Source: Arthrobacter sp. Soil736 (GTDB lineage: Bacteria > Actinomycetota > Actinomycetes > Actinomycetales > Micrococcaceae). Taken from it: 64,000 nucleotides of DNA. The stretch covers positions 1-64,000 of the forward strand of contig NZ_LMSB01000006.1 in NCBI RefSeq assembly GCF_001428005.1, written 5' to 3'. Below, piece by piece: positions 43,056-51,793 of the stretch. The translations under genes were made by a program, and so were the position numbers. Each line of letters starts with the position of its first letter. The first letter of the stretch is position 1. The notes beneath the pieces are model-generated. The model did not search any database and was not told the DNA's origin. It saw only the letters and a program-made list of their open reading frames with translations.

Positions 43056-45208
43056 CCCCCGCTCCTGTGATCATCGCCATTGACGGGCGGTCCGGCGCAG
43101 GCAAAACCACGTTGGCCATCGAACTGGCGGCACGGCTGCGGAACCACCACAAGGTCTCCCTGTTTCATCTGGAGGACATCTACCCGGGCTGGAACGGGCT
43201 CGCCGCAGGCGTTGAACGCTATGTGACCACGGTGCTGGCGCCCCTGCGGCGCGGCGAACCGGCAACGTGGGTCAGCTGGGATTGGGCACGGCATTACGAC
43301 GGCGATGCCCGGGTCACGCTGCCCGCCGAGATCGTGATCGTGGAAGGCGTGGGGGCTGCGGCTGCCGCGGCCAGGCCCCTCCTGGACGCCGTCATCTGGG
43401 CCGATTCGCCGGAAAACGAACGCCGCACCCGTGCCCTCGAGCGCGACGGCGACACCTATGAGCCCTACTGGGACCTGTGGGCCGCCCAGGAATCGGAGCT
43501 CCTTGCCTCGGACAACGTGCGGGAGCACGCGGATATCCGGGTCCTGAACCGCGCCGACGACGCCGCCCCGGCTGATGTCCTGCAGGCGCTCACCTACCTC
43601 CCGGCCCTCGCCACCGTGCTGGTTCCGGAGCTCTCCGCGCGCCGTGGCCTCCGGCTCCTGGCCGAGCGCATCGAGGGCCGCCCGGACGCGGCCGCCCTCT
43701 TCGGGTCGCTGTACGGCGACTCAGCGAATGCGGTCTGGCTGGATTCGTCCTTCGTTCCGCCCGCCGACGGGGAGGGGACTCCCGCCGCGGAGCGCAGCCG
43801 CTTCAGCATCCTCGCGGACGACGGCGGCACGTTCGGCCAGTCGGTCCGGCACCGTTCGGGGACCAACCGGATTACAGCTGGCTGCGCCACGGCCGAGGTG
43901 TCCGGCACGTTCTTCCGCTGGCTGGAGACCGTCTGGGGCCGGAAAGCGGTCCGTGGCCCGGAGAACTATCCGTGTGACTTCACCCTGGGCTGGCTCGGGT
44001 ACCTCGGCTATGAGCTCAAGCGCGAAACCGGCGGATCCGACATCGCCTCGGATACGCCTGATTCGGCCCTGATATTCGCCGGGCGGGCAGTGGTCCTGGA
44101 CCACGCCGAAGGCGCCGCCTGGCTGCTTGCCCTTGACGCGCCGGATGCGGCCGACTGGCTCGCCGACGCCCGCGCCGCCGTAACCGCGGCCGGCCAAACG
44201 GCCACTGAGCGTGCGGCCGGCAACGAAGCCGGCACCGGCGGGGAGGCGGGCACCGGCAACCCCGCCGGCGGCAGCAACGGCGTCGCGGGTCAGGCGGTGC
44301 CGGCGTTCACCAGCCGCGATACCGAGGCCGGCTACAAGCGCAAGATCGCCGAGGCCCAGCACGAGATCGCCGAGGGAAACACCTACGAGGTCTGCCTCAC
44401 CACCACCCTCACGGCCGAGATGCCCGCCGCCGGCCTCGATCCCTGGCCGACGTACCTGGCGCTGCGGAGGCGGAACCCGGCACCGTTCGCGAGCTTCCTG
44501 CGCTTCGGCGGCCTCACGGTGGCCAGCACGTCGCCGGAGCGTTTCCTGCGGATAGCGTCCGACGGCGGCATGCGCGCCGAGCCGATCAAGGGCACCCGGC
44601 GCCGGGCTGCCGACCCGGAGCTCGACGCGGCGCTGCGGCGCGACCTGGAGACCTCGTTGAAGGACCGGGCCGAGAACATCATGATCGTGGATCTGCTTCG
44701 GAACGATCTGAGCCACTTTGCCGAGCCGGGCTCGGTGACCGTCAGCAGGCTGTGCGAAATCGAAAGCTACGCAACGGTCCACCAGCTCGTGAGCACCATC
44801 GATGCAACCCTTCTGCCGGGGTCGCCGCGGGCCGAGGCCGTGGCCGCGTGCTTCCCCGCCGGCTCCATGACGGGCGCGCCGAAAATCAGCACCATGGCCA
44901 TCCTCGACCGGCTGGAGGACGGCCCGCGCGGTGTCTATTCCGGGGCGATCGGATACTTTTCGCTCAACGGGGCCACGGACCTTGCAGTGGCCATCCGTAC
45001 CCTGGTAATCCAGTCGGACGGCGGCGACGACTGGGTGGCCGCCGACGCCCACGGAACCGGCGCCGAAGAGGGGCGGCGGGCGACACTCAGTCTCGGCGTC
45101 GGCGGCGCGATCACGGCGGATTCGGCGCCCAAGGAGGAATACGAGGAAATCCGCACCAAAGCCTTCGGCGTACTGTCCGCGCTGGGCTCGGAATTCCCCC
45201 GCAGCTGA
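43052..45208 (+). CDS. pabB: P-loop kinase fused to aminodeoxychorismate synthase component I (PabB)
   Basis: 718 residues from ATG 43052 inside the overlap with the phosphatase gene. Residues 1-190 form a P-loop nucleoside/uridine-kinase-like domain (IAIDGRSGAGKTTLAIEL, Walker A at 12-19; HLEDIYPGW, WDWARHYDG). After a linker the chorismate-binding PabB/TrpE catalytic domain follows (about 300-718). PIKGT with Lys513 is the PabB-specific motif (TrpE has Ala), and GSMTGAPK follows at about 604. It makes 4-amino-4-deoxychorismate for folate together with a glutamine amidotransferase (PabA), which is not encoded here. The kinase domain's role is unknown. pabC is 1.6 kb downstream. Confidence 0.85.
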   Translation: MTPAPVIIAIDGRSGAGKTTLAIELAARLRNHHKVSLFHLEDIYPGWNGLAAGVERYVTTVLAPLRRGEPATWVSWDWARHYDGDARVTLPAEIVIVEGVGAAAAAARPLLDAVIWADSPENERRTRALERDGDTYEPYWDLWAAQESELLASDNVREHADIRVLNRADDAAPADVLQALTYLPALATVLVPELSARRGLRLLAERIEGRPDAAALFGSLYGDSANAVWLDSSFVPPADGEGTPAAERSRFSILADDGGTFGQSVRHRSGTNRITAGCATAEVSGTFFRWLETVWGRKAVRGPENYPCDFTLGWLGYLGYELKRETGGSDIASDTPDSALIFAGRAVVLDHAEGAAWLLALDAPDAADWLADARAAVTAAGQTATERAAGNEAGTGGEAGTGNPAGGSNGVAGQAVPAFTSRDTEAGYKRKIAEAQHEIAEGNTYEVCLTTTLTAEMPAAGLDPWPTYLALRRRNPAPFASFLRFGGLTVASTSPERFLRIASDGGMRAEPIKGTRRRAADPELDAALRRDLETSLKDRAENIMIVDLLRNDLSHFAEPGSVTVSRLCEIESYATVHQLVSTIDATLLPGSPRAEAVAACFPAGSMTGAPKISTMAILDRLEDGPRGVYSGAIGYFSLNGATDLAVAIRTLVIQSDGGDDWVAADAHGTGAEEGRRATLSLGVGGAITADSAPKEEYEEIRTKAFGVLSALGSEFPRS

Positions 45209-45216
45209 GCCGGCGT

Positions 45217-46740
45217 CTACTGCACCGTCGCCGTGAGCCGCGCGACGTTGTCCACGTACCTCGCCGCGAGCGGCCGGCGCATCCAGGCGTCGAGTCTCAG
45301 CTCATGGGAGATGTCCCGGTAGGTGTCCTCCACCGCGCGCATGCTGTCCACGATCTGCGTGCCCAGGAGCATCACCGAGACCTCCATGTTCAGCGAGAAG
45401 GAGCGCATGTCCATGTTGCTCGAACCGAGGACGGCCACTTCGTCGTCAATGGTGAAGTGCTTTGCATGCAGCACGAACGGCGCCTTATAGAGGTAGATCT
45501 TCACGCCCGCCTCCAGCAGCGCCTTGTAGTACGACTGCTGCGCGTGGTGGACCAGGAACTGGTCGCCCTTTTCGGAAACGAAGAGTTCGACGTCGACGCC
45601 CCGCTGCGCCGCGGTGGTGATCGCATAGAGCAGGGAGTCATCCGGGACGAAGTACGGGCTGCAGATGGAGATCCGGTGCTGGGCGGAGTAGATGAGCGTG
45701 TTGAACAGGCGGAGGTTGTTTTCCGTGCTGAACCCGGGGCCGCTGGGTACCACCTGCGCCGTGACATTGCCCGGGGCGGACTCGGCGGGAAGCTGCAGCT
45801 GGGCCTCGAGCTGCGCTTCCAGGGATTCGTCCGTCTCGCTGAGCCAGTCGGTGGCGAAGACCACGTTGAGCGTCGGCACGATGGGGCCGCGCAGCCGGGC
45901 CATCAGTTCCACCCATTCGCGCCCCACCTTGCGGTGCTTGGGGTTGTTGTAGGACGGCTCGATCAGGTTCTGCGATCCGGTGAACGCCACGTCGCCGTCA
46001 ATCACCATGATCTTGCGGTGGTTCCGCAGGTCCGGCCGGCGCCACTGGCCGTGGATAGGCAGCAGCGGGAGCATCCGCCGCCACTGGATCCGGCTGGCCC
46101 TGAGGCGCTCGAGGAGCCTGCGGTAGCCCTTGATCCGGAGGGTGCCGATGTGGTCAAACAGCACGCGCACTTCAACGCCGCGGTCGGCGGCCTCTTCCAG
46201 CGCCGTGAACAGTTCATCCGTCACGTGGTCCGTGCTCATGATGTAGAACTCGGCGTTGACGAACCGTTTGGCGTTCCGGACGGCCTCGGTCATGGCCGCG
46301 ATGGAGTCCGGGTACCCGGGGATCAGCTCCACGGAGTTGCCGTCCACCATGGGAATGGACCCCAGCCGGCGGTTGAGTTCGGCGGCGGACTTCACCCATT
46401 CGGGCCCCGGGTATTCACTTCCGACGTCGGACAGCACCGACGTGCGGGCCCGCACCCTTTCGCTGACCAGCTGCTGCTGCTCCACGCGGCGCCGGGAAAG
46501 GCGGAAGTTGCCGAAGAGCAGGAACAGGATCAGGCCGACGGACGGCACGAAGAAGATGCCCAGCAGCCAGGCCATGGCGGTGGTGGGCCGGCGGTTGCCG
46601 GGGATGATGCCCACTGCGAGGATCCGGATGATGAAGTCGGCGGCGCTCAGCAGGAAAATCAACCAGGACGGTAGCGTTCCGGCGAGCGGAAATGGCCACA
46701 ACACAGGCGAACCCCCGATATTTCTTGCCCTCGGAGCCAT
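45217..46740 (-). CDS. cls: Cardiolipin synthase (phospholipase D family)
   Basis: 507 residues from ATG 46740. Two N-terminal helices are followed by a PLD-type backbone with two HKD motifs: HRKIMVIDGDVAFTGSQNL (about residue 245) and HAKHFTIDDEVAVLGSSN (about 430). It condenses two phosphatidylglycerol molecules to cardiolipin at the membrane. It lies antisense between pabB and pabC. The upstream start is uncertain; a GTG 12 codons later is another option. Confidence 0.9.
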   Translation of the reverse strand: MAPRARNIGGSPVLWPFPLAGTLPSWLIFLLSAADFIIRILAVGIIPGNRRPTTAMAWLLGIFFVPSVGLILFLLFGNFRLSRRRVEQQQLVSERVRARTSVLSDVGSEYPGPEWVKSAAELNRRLGSIPMVDGNSVELIPGYPDSIAAMTEAVRNAKRFVNAEFYIMSTDHVTDELFTALEEAADRGVEVRVLFDHIGTLRIKGYRRLLERLRASRIQWRRMLPLLPIHGQWRRPDLRNHRKIMVIDGDVAFTGSQNLIEPSYNNPKHRKVGREWVELMARLRGPIVPTLNVVFATDWLSETDESLEAQLEAQLQLPAESAPGNVTAQVVPSGPGFSTENNLRLFNTLIYSAQHRISICSPYFVPDDSLLYAITTAAQRGVDVELFVSEKGDQFLVHHAQQSYYKALLEAGVKIYLYKAPFVLHAKHFTIDDEVAVLGSSNMDMRSFSLNMEVSVMLLGTQIVDSMRAVEDTYRDISHELRLDAWMRRPLAARYVDNVARLTATVQ

Positions 46741-46785
46741 TCCGGAAGGCGCGGACCTGCCCAGCCTATCGGGCGCGGTCCGCAC

Positions 46786-46791
46786 TAAGCT
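46786..46791 (+). promoter_or_regulatory. -10 box near pabC
   Basis: TAAGCT is followed by GGAGGC and the ATG at 46798. It fits both a leaderless start (6 nt spacing) and, if transcription begins upstream, a GGAGG ribosome site. Confidence 0.45.
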
Positions 46792-46797
46792 GGAGGC

Positions 46798-47730
46798 ATG
46801 ACTTCTCCTGCCGCCGCCACCGTGCTGGTATTCCTCGACCCGGACTACGAATACGGCCGGATAGCCGACCCCACGCAGCCGCAGCTGATGGCAACCGACC
46901 AGGGCGCCACGCGCGGCGACGGCGTTTTCGAGTCCATGCTCGCCGTGGCCGGCCGGACCCGGAAGGTCCAGGCGCACCTGGACCGCCTGGGCGGCTCCGC
47001 GCGGGCCCTGGACCTTGAAATCCCCGGGCAGGATGTGTGGCGGCGGGCCATCGAAACGGGCGTCGCCGCTTTCCGTTCAGACAACCCGGCGTCCTCCCCC
47101 GATGAGGACGAGGCCGTGGTGAAGCTCCTGGTGACCCGCGGTGTGGAGGGTGCCTTCTCCCCCACGTGCTGGGTGCAGGTGTCCGCCGTCGGGGCGGCCG
47201 GCCGGCGGCAGCGCGAAGCGGGCGTCGACGTCATCCTCCTGGACCGCGGTTACGACAGCGATGTTGCCGAACGCGCTCCGTGGCTGCTGCTCGGCGCCAA
47301 GACGCTGTCGTACGCGGTGAACATGGCGGCCCTGCGCCACGCGCACAAGCAGGGCGCTGACGACGTCATCTTCACCTCGTCCGACGGCCGCGTGCTGGAG
47401 GGCCCGACGTCGACCGTTCTGCTGGCCCACGTCGAAACGGGCGACGGCGGCGCAACGGTCAAGCGGCTCATCACCCCGCAGCTGGACAGCGGCATCCTCG
47501 CCGGCACCTCACAGGGCGCCCTGTTCGCCGCAGCCAAGGCGGCCGGATGGGAGCTGGGCTACGGCCCGCTGGAACCCCGGGACCTGTTCGACGCCGACGC
47601 CGTGTGGCTGATTTCCAGCATCCGGACGCTGGCGCCGGTCAACCACATCGACGGGAAAGAGATCGGCACGCCGGCCCTCCGGAAGCAGCTGACGGCCGAG
47701 CTCAACGAGCTGTTTGCCGGGATCGAATAA
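46798..47730 (+). CDS. pabC: Aminodeoxychorismate lyase (PabC; class IV aminotransferase fold)
   Basis: 310 residues. The class IV PLP fold has GDGVFESMLAVAGR (N-terminal), the catalytic Lys in LLLGAKTLSYAVNMAALR and the phosphate-binding cup SSDGRVLEGPTSTVLL. It releases pyruvate from aminodeoxychorismate to give p-aminobenzoate. Its location next to pabB supports PabC rather than a branched-chain or D-amino-acid aminotransferase, which share the fold. Confidence 0.85.
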   Translation: MTSPAAATVLVFLDPDYEYGRIADPTQPQLMATDQGATRGDGVFESMLAVAGRTRKVQAHLDRLGGSARALDLEIPGQDVWRRAIETGVAAFRSDNPASSPDEDEAVVKLLVTRGVEGAFSPTCWVQVSAVGAAGRRQREAGVDVILLDRGYDSDVAERAPWLLLGAKTLSYAVNMAALRHAHKQGADDVIFTSSDGRVLEGPTSTVLLAHVETGDGGATVKRLITPQLDSGILAGTSQGALFAAAKAAGWELGYGPLEPRDLFDADAVWLISSIRTLAPVNHIDGKEIGTPALRKQLTAELNELFAGIE

Positions 47731-47781
47731 ACGCCCGCGGGCCGTTGTGGTGCCGGCCGGCCTGGAGGAAAATAGCGAACC

Positions 47782-48562
47782 ATGGCCAGCACAGTGGAAA
47801 TCGACGGGCACCCACGTGGGTCGAAGACCGCGGTGGTTCCGGCACGCCGCTCCTGCTGCTGCATGGTGGCCTCAGCAACAGTGACGAACTGCTCAACAGC
47901 ATCGGGCGGGGCCTCTCCAAAAGCTACCGCGTTGTCGCCTTCGACCGCCGGGGCCACGGCTATACGGCGGACACCGACGCCGACTTCCACTACGCCGGCA
48001 TGGCAGCCGAAACCATCGGGGTGCTGGAAAAAGTGGTGGACGGGGCGGCCCACCTGGTGGGGTGGAGCGACGGCGGGGTCATCGCCCTGCTCGTCGCCCT
48101 GCAGCGGCCCGATCTGGTGCGGAAGCTGGTGGTCATCGGGACCAACTTCCACTCGACGGCATGGTCCCCGTGGAGATGGATCCCGATTCGCCGATGGCGC
48201 AGGAACTGGGCAAGGCATACATCGAACGCTCCCCTGACGGGCCGGGGCATCTGAGTGAGGTCTTCGGCAAGAGTTTTGCGATGTTCGCTGCAGAGCCGAC
48301 GCTCACCGCCGCCGACGTCGCGCACATCAGCAGTCCCGTGCTCGTGGTGTCCGGCGACGACGACCTCGTCTCTCTGTCCCATACCGTCGCCCTCTACGAA
48401 GCGCTGCCTGAGGGCCAACTGGCCGTCGTACCGGGCGCATCGCACGCGCTTCCACTCGAGCAGCCGGACGCAGTCAACGCCCTTATCCTCAAGTTCCTGG
48501 GTACCGCCGGGCCGCCGCAGACGATGTTTCCGATCCGCCGCGCGCGCCCGGCCAACGCATAA
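47782..48562 (+). pseudogene. Alpha/beta hydrolase with two frameshifts
   Basis: Starts at ATG 47782 with GGAGG upstream (MASTVEIDG). Near 47805-47815 the protein continues in another frame (WVEDRGGSGTPLLLLHGGLS, then WSDGGVIALLVALQ with the nucleophile Ser elbow), and near 48150-48160 it moves to a third frame (DGMVPVEMDPDSP, then PVLVVSGDDDLVSLSHTV and GASHALPLEQP with the Asp and His) to a stop at 48560-48562. The catalytic triad is intact across the three parts, so the joined protein of about 260 residues would be a normal hydrolase. Two indels imply either sequence error or recent decay. Confidence 0.8.
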
Positions 48563-48622
48563 CTTCGAGCCCGTTCCTTCCCGGACGCCTTAGAGGTATC
48601 GTCTGGCACAGGAGGAGCTCAC

Positions 48623-48740
48623 ATGGACTGGATAACCCTGGTTTTCCTTGCCGGGCTGATCGTGGCGGCTCACCGTTGAACGGCTGTGCCGGTATTCGGC
48701 CGCCATCCTTGCTGCCGCCCGTGACGAATTACTGTCATGA
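48623..48740 (+). pseudogene. Small membrane-like peptide with a one-base insertion
   Basis: ATG 48623 has AGGAGG 9 nt upstream and encodes MDWITLVFLAGLIVAA, a single hydrophobic helix, ending early at 48677-48679. Dropping one C near 48671 would continue as TVERLCRYSAAILAAARDELLS to a TGA at 48738-48740, which overlaps the next start as ATGA. The restored gene of about 38 residues and the next small gene look like a translationally coupled pair. Function unknown. Confidence 0.5.
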
Positions 48741-48862
48741 GCAAAGCGGACAAGCAGAACCTGCGGTATTGCGACTACTACTGCTTCATGTCCCTGGCGG
48801 ATTTCATGGCGTGGGTCCAGGAGGACGGCGGCAGTGAACCGGACATGTCCTACTCCCGGTAA
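48737..48862 (+). CDS. Small hypothetical protein, 41 residues
   Basis: ATG 48737 lies in an ATGA overlap with the preceding small frame. It encodes MSKADKQNLRYCDYYC and continues with FMSLADFMAWVQEDG to TAA at 48860-48862. It is rich in aromatic residues and has two cysteines three residues apart. It begins inside the upstream frame with no separate promoter. No family is recognised; small conserved actinobacterial proteins of this kind exist. Confidence 0.5.
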   Translation: MSKADKQNLRYCDYYCFMSLADFMAWVQEDGGSEPDMSYSR

Positions 48863-48891
48863 CGCGCCCGGTAGCCGGCGGAGGGCGGGCC

Positions 48892-50447
48892 GTGAGTGAC
48901 CGGCCTGTAAGTCAGCAGCCCGGGGTAAGCCTCTTTCCCTCTGGGTAGCCACCGCCGGCTCCACCGCCTATGCCGCCCTGGATGCCGACATTGACGTCGA
49001 CGTTGCCGTCATCGGCGGCGGCATCGCCGGACTTACGGCGGCGTTGGCCCTCAAACGCGCCGGCCAGACGGTTGCGGTGGTCGAGGCCGCACGGGTCGGC
49101 ACGGGAGTCACCGGACACACCACCGGCAAAGTCACGTCACTGCACCGCCTCGCCTACACGGAACTCGCCGGCAGCCACGGAGACGATGCCGCCCGCACCT
49201 ACGGGCGAGCCAACCAGGCCGCGATCGAACACATTGCACGCACCGTTTCCGGGGAGGGGCTCGACTGCGGCTTCCGCCGCGTGGCCAACTACACCTACGC
49301 CGAGACCGACGACGCCCTGGTCCGCGTGCGCGACGAAGCCGCCCTTGCTGCCAGCCTCGGCCTGCCGTCCGCCTTCACGTCCGATGCCCCGTTGCCCTTT
49401 CCCGTCAAAGGCGCTGTCCGCTTCGACGGCCAGGCACAGATCCACTCGGTGAGGTACCTGCAGGGCCTGGCGGGCGCAGTCCATGGGGACGGCAGCTTCG
49501 TGTTCGAGGAGTCGCCTGCGGTCTCGCTTCGGGACGGGTCACCGGCCGTGGTCACCACCGAGCGGGGCTCCGTCCGGGCGCGGGACGTCATCGTGGCCAC
49601 GAATGTGCCGTTTGGCGACCGGGGCGCGTTCGACGCCCGCTGTTATCCGCACCGCTCCTACCTCACCGCCAGCCTGGCCACCGGGCCACGGCTCGATGAC
49701 GCGTTCAGGAACTCCTCGTTCATCAGCGTTGACGAGCCGATGCGCTCCATCCTGACTGTCGATGTGGACGGAACCAGCTACGTGCTCCCCGGAGGTGAGG
49801 GCCACCGGGCGTCCGACGTCGGCGACGCCGCCGAGCGGTACGGCCGGCTCGCCGCCTTCGCCCGGGACCGCCTCGGCGCCGGAGAGACGGCATTCCGCTG
49901 GTCAACGCAGGACGCCATGCCCGTGGACGGGCTGCCGTACGTCGGGCTCATGTCGCCGGAGGCCCGCCACGTCCACGTGATCACCGGCCTGCGGAAGTGG
50001 GGCCTGACCAACGGCACCGCCGCGGCGCTCATTCTCACGGACACCCTTTGCGGCCGCCATAGCGCGTGGGCTGCAGTGTTCGACAGCAACCGGGCCGTCC
50101 CGGCCATGGACGCCGTCGCCCCCGCTCCCACCGGCACGGCGCCGCCATCCCATGCGCCCGGCCAACCGGGGCCCAGCCAACCGGTGCCCGGAGCCGGCCC
50201 CGCCCGCCCCGCTCCGGGTGAAGGCAAGGTCATCGAAGTGGACGGAGAGCCAACAGCCGTCTACGCCCGCCCGGGCGGGCAAATGGAAGCGGTCTCGGCC
50301 ATCTGTACGCATCTGGGCTGCACCGTCGGGTTCAACGCGGCCGACGTGAGCTGGGACTGCCCCTGCCACGGTTCCCGCTTTGCCACCGATGGCACCGTCA
50401 TCCAGGGTCCGGCCACGAAGAACCTCCCGCCCAGGCCCCTGCCCTAG
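48892..50447 (+). pseudogene. FAD-dependent oxidoreductase with C-terminal Rieske domain, N-terminal frameshift
   Basis: GTG 48892 has GGAGGG upstream and reads MSDRPVSQQPGVSLFPS, then stops at 48946-48948. The rest of the protein is in another frame (WVATAGSTAYAALD, then the dinucleotide motif AVIGGGIAGLTAALAL at about 49003) and runs intact to 50447. In that frame the first start codon is a TTG at 49044, which would delete the FAD motif, so a lost base near 48936-48942 is the best explanation. The DAO-type domain continues with WSTQDAMPVDGLPYVG, a Pro-rich linker, then a Rieske [2Fe-2S] domain with CTHLGC and CPCHG ligands. Joined length is about 518 residues. Related proteins are amine/glycine-type oxidoreductases; the substrate is unknown. 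Confidence 0.82.
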
Positions 50448-50646
50448 CCGGCCGGGTACACCCGGTGCCCGCTTGCCGCCGAAGGCCCGGCGGAAGAAGT
50501 GTGGCGCAGTGCACAAATAAGAGACATCGCAGTCTTTCCCGTTGTATGCTCCTACCACGGCCATACCGTCAGCGCCTCGCGGCGAAGCGGCGGAGTGGCC
50601 CGGTTCCGGGCTCAGCCGGAATCGTGAACCTATAAAGGAATAGCCG

Positions 50647-51738
50647 ATGTCTAGGGACGAGACCTCCCTTCCTGCATTGACAAACTCACTACCCAAGGGT
50701 CTGGGGGCCCAGGCAGAACTGCCGGGGGATGTGGGTGACATGACTGTGCGCTGGCAGGCGCAAGGAATCATCGACGAGCTGTTGGCCGACTCCGATCCGG
50801 AGAGTCAATGGACCCGGGTACAGTTGCGCGAGCTCGTGGAGGCGCATCCGGACAGCCCTGAGCAGGCGCTGCTGGAACACCTCACCGCCACCACCGCAGT
50901 GACGAACGCCCAGGATGACGGCACGCAGGGCAACCAGGCCGAGCAGCCAGTGGAGGCGCCCGCCCCCGTTCCCTTTACCAGGCGCAGCAGGAACCGGATT
51001 GAAGCCGTCCTCGGCGACAAGATGCTCATGACGGCCTTCCAGCCCGTCCGCCAGCTTCCGGCCGGGCACGTGATCGGCGTCGAAGCCCTCACCCGGTTCG
51101 TCAGTGATGACGGCGCCAGCGCTGACCACTGGTTCACCGAAGCCCAGTCCGTGGGCCTCGGCGCCGACCTTGAAATCGCCGCCCTCCACCGTGCCCTCAC
51201 CGCGGCCCAGGCTGTCCCGGAGCACCTGTTCATCGCCCTGAACCTGACTCCCGCCACCTGCATGGATCCCCGGATCCAGGGATTGCTCGAGCATTCCCAA
51301 CTGGCCGTGGACAGGATCGTCATCGAGCTGAACGGCCACGTCCCCGCCAACCAGTACGCTTCGCTGACGGCCTCCCTTGCACCGCTCCGCGGGCGAGGAC
51401 TGCGGATCGCCGTGGACGGAGCCGGCGCCGGCTTCACCTCGATGGACCAGGTGCTGGAACTCCACCCGGACATCATCAAGCTGGGCCGCCCCTTCATTGA
51501 CGGAATCGAAAGCTCCGAGTGGCAGCGGCTGCGGGCCGCCGCGATGGTTGAGCTCGCCCGGCACATCGGCGCAGATCTCGCCGCGCAGGGCGTCGAAACC
51601 CAGGCGGAACTGGCTGCAGCGACCGAACTCGGGATGGTAGCCGCGCAGGGTTATCTCCTGGGCCGCCCCTCCGTCCATCCGCTGGACTGGAACGCCTGGA
51701 AGCGCTCGGAAAGCGAAGCGGCCCCGAGCGGTTCCTGA
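50647..51738 (+). CDS. EAL-domain protein, degenerate active site
   Basis: 363 residues with AAAGGAA 7 nt upstream. The N-terminal 110 residues are unassigned and hydrophilic. The C-terminal EAL fold keeps EAL (146-148 in GVEALTRF), NLTP and the VET motif (GVETQAELA, about 317). The ELTE motif is changed to ELNG, and the DDFG metal loop is changed: Asp257 is followed by Gly258, giving DGAGAG, and KLD is KLG. Loss of the second Asp suggests no or weak cyclic-di-GMP hydrolysis, so it may bind the nucleotide or a protein partner instead. No GGDEF domain is present. Confidence 0.8.
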   Translation: MSRDETSLPALTNSLPKGLGAQAELPGDVGDMTVRWQAQGIIDELLADSDPESQWTRVQLRELVEAHPDSPEQALLEHLTATTAVTNAQDDGTQGNQAEQPVEAPAPVPFTRRSRNRIEAVLGDKMLMTAFQPVRQLPAGHVIGVEALTRFVSDDGASADHWFTEAQSVGLGADLEIAALHRALTAAQAVPEHLFIALNLTPATCMDPRIQGLLEHSQLAVDRIVIELNGHVPANQYASLTASLAPLRGRGLRIAVDGAGAGFTSMDQVLELHPDIIKLGRPFIDGIESSEWQRLRAAAMVELARHIGADLAAQGVETQAELAAATELGMVAAQGYLLGRPSVHPLDWNAWKRSESEAAPSGS

Positions 51739-51793
51739 CGCCGGCAGGCAACGGAAGGCCGGCAGGCGTCGGAAGTCCGGAAGACCGGAAGGA

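Noticed and set aside
44752..46674. 640-residue plus-strand open frame across pabB and cls
   Set aside because: Out of frame with pabB and antisense to cls; both real genes are recognised by catalytic motifs.
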